Part shown: positions 49,084 to 59,952 of the stretch, piece after piece
Numbering within the stretch: the first letter of the stretch is position 1
Layout of the letters: each line of letters begins with the position of its first letter
Assembly (NCBI RefSeq): GCF_900239935.1
Contig: NZ_LT965928.1
Location: 2,559,520 to 2,623,519, forward strand
Origin: Pseudoalteromonas carrageenovora IAM 12662
GTDB taxonomy: Bacteria; Pseudomonadota; Gammaproteobacteria; Enterobacterales; Alteromonadaceae
Reading direction: 5' to 3'
DNA: 64,000 bases
Notes under the pieces: model-generated
What the model was told of the DNA's origin: nothing
The model's input: the letters and a program-made list of their open reading frames with translations, nothing else
Databases searched by the model: none
Translations under genes and position numbers: made by a program

Positions 49084-50463
49084 TTAAAATTTAGGGCCAC
49101 CGCCACCCATCATTCCAGGTGGTAACATGCCTTTCATACCGCGCATCATTTTTTGCATGCCGCCTTTGCCTTTCATTTTTTTCATCATTTTTTGCATCTG
49201 CGTAAATTGTTTTAGCAACTTATTAATCTCTTGCACTTGAGTACCAGAGCCAGCTGCAATACGTTTTTTACGTGAGCCTTTAATAATTTCAGGGCGAGCA
49301 CGCTCTTGTTTAGTCATAGAGCTGATAATAGCTTCCATTTGAACAAATGTCTTATCACCCATTTGGCCCTTAACAGCATCTGGTAAGTTAGCCATACCTG
49401 GTAATTTATCAAGCATCGACATCATACCGCCCATGTTTTTCATTTGCTTAAGTTGATCAGCAAAATCATCAAGGGTAAAGCCAGCTCCTTTAAATACTTT
49501 TTCAGCAACCTTAGCAGCTTGCTCTTTATCCACTTTCATCTCGACTTCTTCGATCAATGAAAGTACGTCACCCATTCCTAAAATACGTGACGCGATACGA
49601 TCCGGATGAAAAGGCTCAAGTGCGTCAGTGCGCTCACCTACACCCATAAACTTAATAGGTTTGCCTGTAATGTGACGAATAGATAAGGCTGCACCACCTC
49701 GAGCATCACCATCGGTTTTTGTTAAAATCACACCGGTAAGTGGTAAGGCTTCATCAAAGGCTTTTGCTGTATTTGCCGCATCTTGACCTGTCATTGCATC
49801 AACTACAAATAAGGTTTCAATCGGGTTAATTGCTTTATGAAGGTCTTTAATTTCATCCATCATATCGCTATCAACATGCAAGCGGCCTGCGGTATCAACT
49901 AGCACCACATCAATAAATTTCTTTTTAGCATGTGAAATTGCAGCGGTTGCAATATCAACTGGCTTTTGAGAGATGTCACTTGGGAAAAAATCTACATCGA
50001 CCTCGGTTGCAAGTGTTTCTAGCTGTTTAATTGCCGCTGGGCGGTAAACATCGGCACTTACTACTAGTACTGATTTCTTTTTTCTCTCTTTCAAAAATTT
50101 AGCAAGTTTAGCTACACTGGTGGTTTTACCCGCACCTTGTAAGCCGGCCATCATGACGACTGCTGGCGGTTGTGCATTTAGGCTTAGCTCTTCGTTAGCC
50201 TCACCCATTGCTTTTTCTAGCTCTTCACGCACTATTTTTATAAATACTTGACCAGGGCTTAGGCTTTTAGTTACCTCAACGCCCACTGCGCGTTCTTTAA
50301 CTTGTTTTACAAACTCGCGAACAACTGGCAGTGCCACATCGGCTTCTAAAAATGCCATACGCACTTCGCGAAGTGTGTCTTTAATGTTGTCTTCAGTCAG
50401 ACGGCCGCGGCCACTGATATTTTTTAAGGTTTTACCTAATCGTTCTTGGAGGTTCTCAAACAT
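49084..50463 (-). CDS. ffh: Signal recognition particle protein Ffh
   Basis: 459-aa SRP54 GTPase that delivers nascent membrane proteins to FtsY. N domain 1-90, G domain with GLQGAGKTT at 107-115, DTAGR, TKTDGDARGGAALS, and the Met-rich M domain (about 300-450) ending MMRGMKGMLPPGMMGGGG, which binds signal peptides and 4.5S RNA. Next to rpsP and ypjD as in E. coli. Confidence 0.98.
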   Translation of the reverse strand: MFENLQERLGKTLKNISGRGRLTEDNIKDTLREVRMAFLEADVALPVVREFVKQVKERAVGVEVTKSLSPGQVFIKIVREELEKAMGEANEELSLNAQPPAVVMMAGLQGAGKTTSVAKLAKFLKERKKKSVLVVSADVYRPAAIKQLETLATEVDVDFFPSDISQKPVDIATAAISHAKKKFIDVVLVDTAGRLHVDSDMMDEIKDLHKAINPIETLFVVDAMTGQDAANTAKAFDEALPLTGVILTKTDGDARGGAALSIRHITGKPIKFMGVGERTDALEPFHPDRIASRILGMGDVLSLIEEVEMKVDKEQAAKVAEKVFKGAGFTLDDFADQLKQMKNMGGMMSMLDKLPGMANLPDAVKGQMGDKTFVQMEAIISSMTKQERARPEIIKGSRKKRIAAGSGTQVQEINKLLKQFTQMQKMMKKMKGKGGMQKMMRGMKGMLPPGMMGGGGPKF

Positions 50464-50714
50464 GTAACGGTTCCGATAAGACGTTTATATCAATCCTTTA
50501 AATACACTGTTAATTTGAGTTTTCAATTAACAAGGACTGACTTATTAAATTTCAATTAAAAGTAGTATACCGTATATGGCGCCTTACAATATAGTGTTCA
50601 AGTGCAGCTTGTTGAGTTTCTTTTTTTAAGGTCTATGCATTTGCTTTGCTATAAAATACAATGCCCATATAACAACAAGAATTATTTTGTCTCAAATTAA
50701 GTGGCCCAAGCACA

Positions 50715-51521
50715 ATGCTGATTATTAGTTTAACTATTATTGCCAGTTTATTTTATGTGTTAGCAACGTCTCACGTGCTATCACGCCTGTTTCATCAACA
50801 AGGCCCTAGCCAAAAAGTAACGGTGATTTTAAGTACCGTAGCTATCGTGGCGCATATGCTGCTGTTGGTTAACTCTGTGTTTAGATCCGATGGGCAAGAT
50901 TTAAGTATTGTTAATGTTGCTTTATTAACGTGCTGGGTGATTGTTGTTTCGGTAACCGCAGTGTCGTTAAAGTTCCCAGCTACGTTGTTACTACCGGTTG
51001 TTTATGGCTTTGGTGCACTCTTAACGATTGCCAGCTTGTTTATTCCGCATCATATTATGCTGCAAAGTATTAATATTGAAATTGGTTTAGTGACACATAT
51101 TTCATTATCGTTACTCGCTTACTGTATTTTAATTATTGCTACTTTATATGGCGTACAATTTTACTTTATTGATAAACGTCTTAAACGTAAAGATTTAGCG
51201 ATTGTACACAGCCACCTTCCGCCTTTAATGGTTGTAGAGCGCCAGCTTTATCAACTTCTTAATTTAGGCACTATCTTGCTTACATTTGCATTACTATCAG
51301 GGTTTGTATTTCTTGATGGCATGTTTGCTAAAGAGTTTATTCATAAAACAATTTTATCGTTAGTTGCATGGGCTATTTTTGCTGTTGTAGCAGTTGGCCA
51401 CATGAAAAAAGGCTGGCGTGGTAAACCAGTGGTTGTTACGATCATGGTCGCTGCATTTGTCCTCACACTTGCTTATTTTGGCAGCCGTTTCATACAAGAA
51501 GTGATACTAAATAAGTTTTAA
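50715..51521 (+). CDS. ypjD: YpjD, CcsA/HemX-type membrane protein
   Basis: 268 aa with eight hydrophobic segments, of the cytochrome c assembly (CcsA) superfamily. The place between divergent ffh and corB matches E. coli ypjD. YLLFDRR-like IATLYGVQFYFIDKRLKRK and LPPLMVVERQLYQLLNLG are conserved. In Salmonella and E. coli, the neighbouring corB product has been linked to magnesium or cobalt traffic; a role in heme handling is only family inference. Confidence 0.9.
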   Translation: MLIISLTIIASLFYVLATSHVLSRLFHQQGPSQKVTVILSTVAIVAHMLLLVNSVFRSDGQDLSIVNVALLTCWVIVVSVTAVSLKFPATLLLPVVYGFGALLTIASLFIPHHIMLQSINIEIGLVTHISLSLLAYCILIIATLYGVQFYFIDKRLKRKDLAIVHSHLPPLMVVERQLYQLLNLGTILLTFALLSGFVFLDGMFAKEFIHKTILSLVAWAIFAVVAVGHMKKGWRGKPVVVTIMVAAFVLTLAYFGSRFIQEVILNKF

Positions 51522-51582
51522 CTTGACTCTGCTTGCTCACTCTAGCTTAATACGCATTGATTTATAAAAAAAGGATCCATCG

Positions 51583-52851
51583 TTGGACGACATATCGACA
51601 AGTACCCTGTTTATCATTTTAGGATTATTGGTACTTTTTTCTGCTTATTTTTCTGGTTCAGAAACCGGGATTATGTCAATCAATCGTATACGCTTGCGCC
51701 ACCTTGCAAAAGAGGACCACCGTGCAGCGAAACGAGTCAGTAAACTTCTTAGCCGTCCAGATAGACTCATAGGCCTAATTTTAATTGGTAATAATCTAGT
51801 AAATATAGCTGCGGCCCAAGTTGCGACCATTATAGGTATTCGTCTTTATGGCGACTTAGGTATTGCTATTGCAACCGGTGTATTAACCTTAGTTGTACTT
51901 ATATTTGCTGAAGTAACGCCTAAAACGCTTGCTGCTCTGTATCCTGAAAAAGTTGCTTTTCCGAGCTCTGTGATACTTAAAGGGTTACTTAAAATTCTTT
52001 TCCCGTTTGTTGTTATTGTTAACTGGATGACCAACGGTATATTAAGGTTATTTGGTATTAGTGCAGAACAAATTGATGAGCACAGCATGAGCAAAGAAGA
52101 GCTTAAAACTGTGGTAAATGAATCTGGTGCTTTATTACCTGCTCGCCATCAAAGTATGTTGACTTCAATTTTAGACTTAGAGCAAGTTACTGTTGAAGAT
52201 ATTATGATCCCACGAAATGAAATTGTGGCTATTGATATTAATGACGATTGGAAACTAATTAGTCGTCAATTAACTCACGCACAACATACACGTGTATTAC
52301 TTTATAGAGACAACATAGATGATGCAGTTGGCTTTATTCACTCACGTGACGCGCTGCGTCTTCTTACTAAAGAGCAATTTGATAAACCTTCATTACTACG
52401 TGCAGTGCGCGAAATTTACTTTATTCCTGAAGGCACCTCGTTAAATACACAGCTACTTAAATTTCAGCAATCGAAAGAGCGCATTGGTTTAGTTGTAGAC
52501 GAATATGGTGATATTCAGGGCTTAGTAACTCTTGAAGATATTTTAGAAGAAGTGGTTGGCGACTTCACTACTACACAAACTCGCACACCAAGTGAAGAAG
52601 TAACAACGCAAAGCGATGGCTCTTGCATTGTTGATGGTGGGGCAAACGTTCGCGATTTAAATAAAGAAATGGGTTGGGAATTTCCGCTTGATGGGCCTAA
52701 AACTCTCAGTGGTTTAATTGTGGAATACTTAGAAGATATTCCTGACGCTAATCTCAGTTTACGTATTGCAGGCTACCCTGTTGAAGTTCTTGAAGTAAAA
52801 GAGAACATGATAAAACAAGTAAAAATACAGCCTAATATGCGAACCAAATAA
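51583..52851 (+). CDS. corB: CNNM/CorB-type transporter (YfjD family)
   Basis: 422 aa: DUF21 membrane domain (about 5-185; YFSGSETGIMSINRIRLRHLAKE, IGLILIGNNLVNIAAAQVAT), two CBS domains (about 205-335; VEDIMIPRNEIVAID, RIGLVVDEYGDIQGLVTLEDILEEVVGDF) and a CorC/HlyC domain (345-420). Family members export or sense Mg2+. The start is TTG at 51583, with AAGGA 7 bases ahead; no ATG is better placed. Confidence 0.92.
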   Translation: MDDISTSTLFIILGLLVLFSAYFSGSETGIMSINRIRLRHLAKEDHRAAKRVSKLLSRPDRLIGLILIGNNLVNIAAAQVATIIGIRLYGDLGIAIATGVLTLVVLIFAEVTPKTLAALYPEKVAFPSSVILKGLLKILFPFVVIVNWMTNGILRLFGISAEQIDEHSMSKEELKTVVNESGALLPARHQSMLTSILDLEQVTVEDIMIPRNEIVAIDINDDWKLISRQLTHAQHTRVLLYRDNIDDAVGFIHSRDALRLLTKEQFDKPSLLRAVREIYFIPEGTSLNTQLLKFQQSKERIGLVVDEYGDIQGLVTLEDILEEVVGDFTTTQTRTPSEEVTTQSDGSCIVDGGANVRDLNKEMGWEFPLDGPKTLSGLIVEYLEDIPDANLSLRIAGYPVEVLEVKENMIKQVKIQPNMRTK

Positions 52852-52854
52852 ATT

Positions 52855-52884
52855 AAAAAAAGGAGTCAATTGACTCCTTTTTTT
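52855..52884. terminator. Terminator after corB
   Basis: AGGAGTCAATTGACTCCT is a perfect palindrome with A and T runs on each side, serving both convergent genes. Confidence 0.92.
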
Positions 52885-52899
52885 AATATCTACAAAAGC

Positions 52900-53511
52900 T
52901 TAACCAAATAATAAACGCTCAAACCAACCTTTATCTAGCTCTTCCTCACAGCGCTTTAACTGCACACCATAACGACTAGCGCGATGCTTAACTTTGTTAG
53001 CCACACTCATTAACCACTTCTTCTTTTTGTACGTGCCGCGCTTATATCCACCCCACCCTTCGTGATAATTAAGGTACTGTGCGTAAGCGTCCCACTTTGA
53101 TATTTTGTTTACTTTGTGGGTTTTATAAACAAACCACGCCATAAAGTCGATTGCATCATCAAAGTCATCTCTATCTGCGCCATTGTTACCGGTTTCACGA
53201 ATGTAGTCAGACCATGTCGGTGTTTTAGCTTGAGAATAGCCATACGCATCACTTGCACGGCCTGTAGGTATTATCCATAAAAAGTATTCCATTGGCGGCG
53301 CTGCATCATGCTTAAATGAGCTTTCTTGATACATCATGCTCATGAGTACATGTTTTGGTGATCCCCATTTTTCTTGAGCATCTTTTGCGTCAAAATACCA
53401 ATCTGGCTTTTCTTCAAAAATCTTACATAAATCATTAGGCTGTTTGGGAGGAGCGGTAGCACACCCAGCTAAAGTGAGGGCAAGAGATAAAATAATTGCA
53501 TTTTTTTTCAT
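52900..53511 (-). CDS. Lytic transglycosylase-like lipoprotein
   Basis: 203 aa. Lipobox LAGC (Cys17). SLT-type fold with catalytic Glu in MMYQESSFKHDA, then ASDAYGYSQAKTPTWSDYIRETG and AYAQYLNYHEGWGGYKRGTY, as in lytic transglycosylases that cut peptidoglycan to 1,6-anhydromuramic ends. Long insertion PMEYFLWIIPTGR between the Glu and the GYSQ motif. Outer-membrane anchoring is likely. Confidence 0.88.
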   Translation of the reverse strand: MKKNAIILSLALTLAGCATAPPKQPNDLCKIFEEKPDWYFDAKDAQEKWGSPKHVLMSMMYQESSFKHDAAPPMEYFLWIIPTGRASDAYGYSQAKTPTWSDYIRETGNNGADRDDFDDAIDFMAWFVYKTHKVNKISKWDAYAQYLNYHEGWGGYKRGTYKKKKWLMSVANKVKHRASRYGVQLKRCEEELDKGWFERLLFG

Positions 53512-53605
53512 TTTTTTAATATCTCACTGAACTTTTTTAAAAAAGCGTGGGTCTGAGCTTATGAATGCAGCAGTACAGCATTGTTTCATCCCTGAAAAAT
53601 ATTTA

Positions 53606-53633
53606 CGCAGCCACCTTGGGCTGCGTTTTTTTT
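53606..53633. terminator. Terminator between gshA and lytic transglycosylase gene
   Basis: CGCAGCC and GGCTGCG with a six-base loop, followed on the plus strand by eight T; on the minus strand (gshA) the tail is TAAATATTTTT, so efficiency there is lower. Confidence 0.65.
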
Positions 53634-53649
53634 AAACTTTAAAAAGTAT

Positions 53650-55224
53650 TTACTTTTTAAAGTACGCATCTAAAAATGCAGTAAACGTTAAAGTGTCGGC
53701 GCTTTCAATTGCAGCTCTAGCTTCATTTGACACTATAACTTGCTGCTCAAGCCATGGCTTTAAAAACTCACTGTAATCGGTAGATTCATGACTTTGCTTA
53801 TATTTATTAGCAAGTGCTAAAGCAAAATGCCCATTATCTAAGCCAGACTCTTTAAGCTGTGCTACATAACGCCCAGAATAAGTAAGCTCTGGATTATGAA
53901 CCCACGTCGCCATGCGCTTAATAGTGTTTGAGTAATAATCAACACCATATGCAGTGTCCATCCACTTAGCAACATCAGCAAGCTGTGTGAATATTTCATC
54001 ACCCCACGATTGCAAGCTACGAGAACCATTATTAAAATTAAGCATTAAACCTGCTTCTCTACCTTGGTTCACAACTGTATCAAGGTTTTCAGTACTGCGT
54101 GCTTGCTCTTTCCAATCCATTTCTGGTGAATCTTTTAATAAGCAGTACGTCAAAAATACATCTAAGAAGTGAATTTGCTCAAGATCAATACCTACTTCAC
54201 TAAATGGATTAACATCTAAGGCACGAATTTCGACATACTCAATACCCGCTCTGAGTAAAGCATCTGTTGGTGTTTCACCACTTTTTGCATTACGTTTAGG
54301 ACGAATTGGTGAATAAAACTCGTTTTCAATCTGTAATATATTTTTGTTTAGCTGCTTTGGCGTCTTACTAGTGTAGTCGTCAAGGTCGCCGTAAATATCT
54401 GAGGGTGTGTTGATTGCTTTTTTAAGACCTGCCACATACTCATCTAGTGAGTTGTACATAACACGTAATGATGACTGAGCGCTATTGGTATACCCTAAAT
54501 TACCTAAACGAAGTGCTGTACCCACTTCTAAATAAAGCGTCCCTTTACCTAACTTTTTAAATGGTAAGTCAGTTTTTCGACCTTGTAAAAATGAGTTACA
54601 TAGTGCAGGTGAAGCACCAAACATATAACTTATTAACCACAACTCACGTTTAAAATTACGAATTAGCGAAAGGTAACCATCTGAAATAAAATCTTGAAGG
54701 CTTGCATCGCTTTGTTTTAGTGTATGCAGCGACTGCCAAAGCGAGTCAGGAAATGAAATATTAAAATGCACACCAGCTATAGCTTGCATCATACTGCCAT
54801 AACGGTTTTTTAAACCTTCACGGTACAGGGTTTTCATTTTACCCGTATTAGAATCACCAAACTGCGCAAGCACAATGTCGTCTTGGTGCTCGATAAAACA
54901 CGGCATACTTATAGGCCAAAGTAATTCATCGCCCATTTTTTCAAGCGTAAACTTTTGCAGATCTTTTAATTGCTTGAGTGTTTGTGTAGAGGACTCACTA
55001 ACTGGAGTAATAAATTCAAGTAGCGACTCTGAGAAATCAGTTGTGATATGTCCATTAGTTAACGCACTGCCCACCCCTTTTGGGTGACCTTTAGCTGAAA
55101 TTACGCCATCGCTTTTAATTCTTAGCGACTCTCGCTCTATACCACGTTTAATGCCTTTAACTGCGTATTGGTGCTCATTTACAGATAACGCTTCAAGTGC
55201 GTTAGTTAAATCATGTGTTGTCAA
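53650..55224 (-). CDS. gshA: Glutamate-cysteine ligase (GshA)
   Basis: First step of glutathione synthesis: ATP-dependent joining of Glu and Cys. GIERESLRIKSDGVIS, GSALTNGHITTDFSESLLEFITP, GVHFNISFPDSLW and YVEIRALDVNPFSEVGI are the proteobacterial GshA motifs. The frame extends to an ATG at 55257 with no ribosome site; a TTG at 55224 has GAGGAAAG at good spacing and gives an N-terminus of the same length as E. coli GshA, so TTG is preferred (524 aa). Confidence 0.95.
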   Translation of the reverse strand: MTTHDLTNALEALSVNEHQYAVKGIKRGIERESLRIKSDGVISAKGHPKGVGSALTNGHITTDFSESLLEFITPVSESSTQTLKQLKDLQKFTLEKMGDELLWPISMPCFIEHQDDIVLAQFGDSNTGKMKTLYREGLKNRYGSMMQAIAGVHFNISFPDSLWQSLHTLKQSDASLQDFISDGYLSLIRNFKRELWLISYMFGASPALCNSFLQGRKTDLPFKKLGKGTLYLEVGTALRLGNLGYTNSAQSSLRVMYNSLDEYVAGLKKAINTPSDIYGDLDDYTSKTPKQLNKNILQIENEFYSPIRPKRNAKSGETPTDALLRAGIEYVEIRALDVNPFSEVGIDLEQIHFLDVFLTYCLLKDSPEMDWKEQARSTENLDTVVNQGREAGLMLNFNNGSRSLQSWGDEIFTQLADVAKWMDTAYGVDYYSNTIKRMATWVHNPELTYSGRYVAQLKESGLDNGHFALALANKYKQSHESTDYSEFLKPWLEQQVIVSNEARAAIESADTLTFTAFLDAYFKK

Positions 55225-55563
55225 AAAATCTTTCCTCGGGCCACGTGGCTTAATCATACGGTTATGGGGGCTAATTGCTTAGACTCAAGATTAAATTAAT
55301 AAGAAGGGTGTAAATTATCAAAATTAATGAAATATTTACCCGGACCCTATATACGCTTGATATAACCAATATGATTAAATTAAGTCATAATCTTGCCACT
55401 GCTGTAGCTATTATACAAATGCTTAAGTGTATATTTACGCAAAAATTAAACTCATAAAACCTCTGTACTTATAAGTAGACCCAAACCAAGTAAAAAGAAG
55501 CACAAAATTCAGTTACCTTAATTTTAATTCGCACAGCCCAACAGCCTCTAGCCATTTTAAAAT
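55225..55563. other. Non-coding stretch upstream of gshA
   Basis: AT-rich gap between divergent gshA and the chemoreceptor. Apart from the upstream ATG extension of gshA and the FNR box just beyond, no gene, repeat or clear promoter was recognised. Confidence 0.6.
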
Positions 55564-55577
55564 TTGATCTAGATCAA
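55564..55577 (+). promoter_or_regulatory. Perfect FNR box before Aer-like receptor gene
   Basis: TTGATCTAGATCAA equals the FNR consensus TTGAT-N4-ATCAA and is fully palindromic. A TATAAT at 55648-55653 places it roughly 85-90 bp before the start of transcription. A second dyad, AGTCGT-T-ACGACT (55594-55606), lies between. Confidence 0.85.
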
Positions 55578-55685
55578 TAAAAGCATTTATTTGAGTCGTT
55601 ACGACTAACCAATTCTCTTCTTTTTTTGCTTTGTACCTACTAAGCAATATAATTGCGCCAACAGTAAAGGATGATAAAAAATATT

Positions 55686-57233
55686 ATGCGCAATAATAAA
55701 AGCTTAAAAAATGAAGAAGTACATTTCGAACAATCGCAGGAGCTTGTCTCTACCACCGACCTAAGAGGGGTAGTCACATATGCGAACCAAGAATTTTGCT
55801 CAATTGCAGGGTACAGCGAACAGGAACTCATAGGTAAAAATCACAGTATTGTACGCCACCCTGATATGCCTAAAGCAGCTTTTAAAGAAATGTGGGAAAC
55901 ATTAAAGCAAGGCCATTCATGGCGAGGGATGGTAAAAAACCGTTGCAAAGATGGTCGTTATTACTGGGTAGATGCATTTGTAACGCCCATTTTTGCGCAT
56001 GGCCAACTTATTGGTTACCAGTCGGTTAGAACAAAGCCCAGCGAAGAGCTAAAAAAGCGAGCACATTCACTTTATAATAAAATTAATGCAGGGAAATCAA
56101 TATCAAGCATTCGTGAACACAGTCAGCTTCGACAGGTTATTAGTTTTATTTGCGCGTTAGTATGGCTTGTAGGTATTGCTATATTTGCCTCTATAAGTAT
56201 GGCTTTAATCAGCTCATTAGTGTTTATAGTTGTTGTTGCCCTTAACTTTGATGAATTAATTACAACTCCTGCTATTTTACGAGAACAAAAAGCAAAAGCT
56301 GACTCTGTATCGCGTTATATATACAGTGGAAATACCCCTCACAGCGTCAGTGACTACAGAGAACAACTGCTTACTGCTAAATTACGCACCGTTTTAGGTC
56401 GCGTTAAAGACTCAACAGAAAGCTTCAACGGTATTGCAATTAATTTAGATGAGCAGTCAACCCTCACTGAAAAAGGAATTGCATCACAAGGTGAGCGTTT
56501 AGAGCAAATTGCATCAGCAATGACGCAAATGAGCTCTACAATTGGTGAAATATCAATTAATACCGCAGAAACTGCTGACAAGGTAAATTCAACACATCAA
56601 AGTTGTTCAGAAATAAAAGAACACATTGCTGATAATAGTTATATGGTTACTGATTTGGCTTCTCAAGTTGAACAGGCAGCTTCAACAGCAAGCAGTTTAG
56701 CTGATGAGGCTGATAAAATTGGGCAAGTTATGAGTGAAATTGAAGGTATTGCGGATCAAACTAACCTACTTGCACTTAATGCAGCCATTGAAGCTGCCAG
56801 AGCAGGTGAACATGGCCGTGGTTTTGCGGTTGTAGCTGATGAAGTAAGAACACTCTCCTCTCGAACTCAAAACGCAACAACTCAAATCCACAGCTCGATT
56901 AAAGAAATACAAGATACCTTATTCAACTGGTCAAAAGTAATGCAAAACACTAAAAACCAGGCTGATAACTGTGTTAATAAAACGGCGCAAACTCAGGTTG
57001 AGTTAGAGGGTATTTTTAATCAAATAAGTGAAATATCGCAATTAGCGATGCAAATATCTTCAGCTGCAGAAGAGCAGCAAATGGTGAGTAACGACATTAG
57101 TCATAACGTTACGCAAATTAAAAGCTTTAGTGATAACAATCTAAGTCTAAGCTTTAACGTAGCAACAGGTACAGCTGAACTTGTTGAGGGCTCTCGTAAA
57201 GTAAATGATTTACTGCTCACATTTAAAGTATAA
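55686..57233 (+). CDS. Aer-like PAS chemoreceptor
   Basis: 515 aa. N-terminal PAS (about 10-115; [81 protein letters not shown]) of the Aer FAD-binding type, one hydrophobic hairpin (about 155-195), then the MCP signalling domain with [43 protein letters not shown]. No periplasmic sensor, as in Aer, which follows redox state. ATG at 55671 abuts AAAGG, so 55686 is preferred; both stay possible. Confidence 0.92.
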   Translation: MRNNKSLKNEEVHFEQSQELVSTTDLRGVVTYANQEFCSIAGYSEQELIGKNHSIVRHPDMPKAAFKEMWETLKQGHSWRGMVKNRCKDGRYYWVDAFVTPIFAHGQLIGYQSVRTKPSEELKKRAHSLYNKINAGKSISSIREHSQLRQVISFICALVWLVGIAIFASISMALISSLVFIVVVALNFDELITTPAILREQKAKADSVSRYIYSGNTPHSVSDYREQLLTAKLRTVLGRVKDSTESFNGIAINLDEQSTLTEKGIASQGERLEQIASAMTQMSSTIGEISINTAETADKVNSTHQSCSEIKEHIADNSYMVTDLASQVEQAASTASSLADEADKIGQVMSEIEGIADQTNLLALNAAIEAARAGEHGRGFAVVADEVRTLSSRTQNATTQIHSSIKEIQDTLFNWSKVMQNTKNQADNCVNKTAQTQVELEGIFNQISEISQLAMQISSAAEEQQMVSNDISHNVTQIKSFSDNNLSLSFNVATGTAELVEGSRKVNDLLLTFKV

Positions 57234-57263
57234 AAAAAGCCGCTATATAAATAGCGGCTTTGT
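57233..57263. terminator. Terminator between Aer-like gene and clpB
   Basis: AAAGCCGCTA and TAGCGGCTTT with a short AT loop and A/T flanks. Confidence 0.88.
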
Positions 57264-57278
57264 TTTATAGCTTAAAGG

Positions 57279-59855
57279 CTAACGATTCGCAAAAACTAAG
57301 CCTTCGTCATTTGCATCTATAGTGATAACACTACCTGATAAGTAATCTCCACTAAGTAGCTTTTGCGCTAATGGGTTTTCAATAGTTTGTTGAATTGCAC
57401 GTTTTAGTGGACGCGCCCCATAAACAGGGTCAAATCCACTGGCTGCAATTCGCTCAAGCGCTGCATCACTTATTTCAAGTAAGTAACCCATTTCGGTTAA
57501 ACGTTCACGAAGTTTCATCAACTGAATATCAGCAATTTCTTTTATGTGCTCGTTAGCTAATGGATGAAATACAACTGTTTCATCTATACGGTTAATAAAT
57601 TCAGGCCTAAACTCGCTGATAAGCACATCCATCACTTTATTTTTGAGGGTTGCATAGTCGTTGTTGCCAGCCTGTTCTTGAATGATATCTGAGCCTAAGT
57701 TTGAGGTCATAATGATCACGGTATTTTTAAAATCAACTGTGCGGCCTTGCCCATCAGTTAAGCGTCCATCATCAAGTACTTGAAGTAAAATATTGAATAC
57801 ATCAGGATGTGCTTTTTCAATCTCATCAAGCAATATTACCGAGTATGGCTTACGACGAACGGCTTCGGTTAAATAACCTCCCTCCTCATAGCCTACATAA
57901 CCAGGAGGTGCCCCTACGAGACGCGCTACTGAATGCTTTTCCATAAACTCAGACATATCAATGCGTACCATGGCATCTTCGGTATCAAACATAAAGCCTG
58001 CAAGCGCTTTTGTTAACTCTGTTTTACCAACACCTGTCGGGCCTAAAAATAAAAATGAGCCAATTGGGCGGTTAGGATCAGCAAGCCCCGCACGTGAGCG
58101 ACGTATAGCATTTGCCACCGCTACAACGGCTTCGTCTTGTCCTATTACTTTACTATGAAGCTTATCTTCCATTTGAAGTAGCTTTTCACGCTCACCTTGA
58201 AGCATTCTTGATACAGGGATACCTGTCCAGCGTGAGAGTATTTCAGCTATTTCGTCTTCCCCTACTTGGTTTTTAAGTAAGGTCATTTCTTGCATTTCAG
58301 CTTGAGAAGCTAAATCGAGCTTACGCTCAAGCTCTGGAATACGCCCGTATTGCAATTCTGACATACGTTGTAAGTCGCTTGCTCTGCGTGCTACATCTAA
58401 GTCTAAGCGTGCTTGTTCGAGCTCAGCTTTAATAACTTGTGTGCCTTGCAGTGATGCTTTTTCTGCATTCCAAATTTCATCAAGCTCTCTGTACTGCGAA
58501 TCAAGATCTGTGATCAACTCTTGCATTTCACTGCGGCGCTTTTGACTCGCTTCGTCCTTTTCTTTAGCAAGTGCATTATCTTCAAGTTTTAACTGAATAA
58601 TTTTTCGCTCAAGCTTATCAAGCGATTCTGGTTTAGAGTCAATTTGCAAACGAATAGAAGAGCCGGCTTCATCTATTAAATCAATCGCTTTATCTGGCAA
58701 TTGGCGGTCACTAATATAACGATGCGACAATTGCGCGGCAGCAACTATTGCAGGATCTGTAATTTCTACAGAATGATGCAACTCATAGCGCTCTTTTAAG
58801 CCACGTAAAATTGCGATGGTGTCTTCAACTGATGGCTCTTCAATTAATACTTTTTGAAAACGACGCTCAAGTGCTGCATCTTTTTCTATGTATTTGCGGT
58901 ACTCATCAAGCGTAGTCGCCCCCACGCAATGTAGCTCGCCACGTGCTAGTGCAGGTTTTAGCATATTGCCCGCATCCATCGCACCGTCGCTTTTACCGGC
59001 ACCTACAATAGTGTGTATTTCATCAATAAATAAGATGACTTGACCTTCTTCTTTAGCCAACTCGTTGAGAACTGATTTTAAACGCTCTTCAAATTCGCCA
59101 CGGTATTTAGCACCTGCAACTAACGCCCCTAAATCTAGCGATAAAACACGTTTATTTTTTAATCCTTCAGGCACTTCACCATTAATAATACGTTGTGCTA
59201 GGCCTTCAGCAATTGCTGTTTTACCAACACCTGGCTCACCTATTAAAACAGGGTTATTTTTAGTACGTCGCTGAAGCACTTGAATAGTACGGCGAATTTC
59301 GTCATCTCGCCCTATTACAGGATCAAGCTTGCCCTGCTCGGCACGCTCAGTTAAGTCAATCGTAAATTTTTCGAGTGCTTGACGCGTTTCCTCAGCATTA
59401 GGATCATCAACCTTTTGCCCGCCTCGAATTGCTTTAATGGCATTTTCAATTTTTGTAGAAGTAATATTTAATGAGCGGAATATATCGCCAAGCGGCCCTT
59501 TATCATCACATGCTGCCAGTACAAATAGCTCACTCGAAATGTATTTATCTTTACGTTTTTGCGCATACTTGTCACATAAGTTAATAAGTGATGCCATGTT
59601 GTTTGACAACTGTACATCGCCTCCAACACCTTCGACTTTAAAGAGCTTTTCAATTTCTTGAGAAAGCTTAGTATTGAGCTCGTCAGCACTGACTCCTGTT
59701 TGCGCAAATAGCGCTCGCACACTTGAGCCACTTTGTTGTAGCAATGAATACATTAAGTGCACGGGCTCAATAAATTGATGGTCGCGACCAAGTGCTAAAG
59801 ATTGCGCATCAGAAAGCGCAGATTGAAATTTGCTTGTAAATCTATCTAAACGCAT
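57279..59855 (-). CDS. clpB: ClpB disaggregase
   Basis: 858-aa Hsp100 chaperone that extracts proteins from aggregates with DnaK. N-domain 1-145, AAA1 with GEPGVGKT at 206-213, coiled-coil middle domain (about 405-525), AAA2 with [15 protein letters not shown] and [10 protein letters not shown]-terminal domain. A sigma-32 type promoter is directly upstream. Order clpB-pgeF-rluD with divergent bamD is as in E. coli. Confidence 0.98.
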   Translation of the reverse strand: MRLDRFTSKFQSALSDAQSLALGRDHQFIEPVHLMYSLLQQSGSSVRALFAQTGVSADELNTKLSQEIEKLFKVEGVGGDVQLSNNMASLINLCDKYAQKRKDKYISSELFVLAACDDKGPLGDIFRSLNITSTKIENAIKAIRGGQKVDDPNAEETRQALEKFTIDLTERAEQGKLDPVIGRDDEIRRTIQVLQRRTKNNPVLIGEPGVGKTAIAEGLAQRIINGEVPEGLKNKRVLSLDLGALVAGAKYRGEFEERLKSVLNELAKEEGQVILFIDEIHTIVGAGKSDGAMDAGNMLKPALARGELHCVGATTLDEYRKYIEKDAALERRFQKVLIEEPSVEDTIAILRGLKERYELHHSVEITDPAIVAAAQLSHRYISDRQLPDKAIDLIDEAGSSIRLQIDSKPESLDKLERKIIQLKLEDNALAKEKDEASQKRRSEMQELITDLDSQYRELDEIWNAEKASLQGTQVIKAELEQARLDLDVARRASDLQRMSELQYGRIPELERKLDLASQAEMQEMTLLKNQVGEDEIAEILSRWTGIPVSRMLQGEREKLLQMEDKLHSKVIGQDEAVVAVANAIRRSRAGLADPNRPIGSFLFLGPTGVGKTELTKALAGFMFDTEDAMVRIDMSEFMEKHSVARLVGAPPGYVGYEEGGYLTEAVRRKPYSVILLDEIEKAHPDVFNILLQVLDDGRLTDGQGRTVDFKNTVIIMTSNLGSDIIQEQAGNNDYATLKNKVMDVLISEFRPEFINRIDETVVFHPLANEHIKEIADIQLMKLRERLTEMGYLLEISDAALERIAASGFDPVYGARPLKRAIQQTIENPLAQKLLSGDYLSGSVITIDANDEGLVFANR

Positions 59856-59889
59856 GAGGGTTTACCTATTTAATAAACTAATTGTTTAA

Positions 59890-59919
59890 TAAATGGGTAT
59901 GTTAATAGAATTGTTCAAG
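59890..59919 (-). promoter_or_regulatory. Sigma-32 heat-shock promoter of clpB
   Basis: CTTGAA (59914-59919), 15 bases, ACCCATTTA (59890-59898) on the minus strand; consensus is CTTGAA-N13/15-CCCCATnTA. Confidence 0.82.
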
Positions 59920-59952
59920 GTGTGGGAATAAATATAATCACTAATGTACGCT

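Noticed and set aside
48851..49087. 78-codon frame upstream of rpsP
   Set aside because: Covers the rpsP promoter and hairpin and the ffh terminator; no ribosome site.
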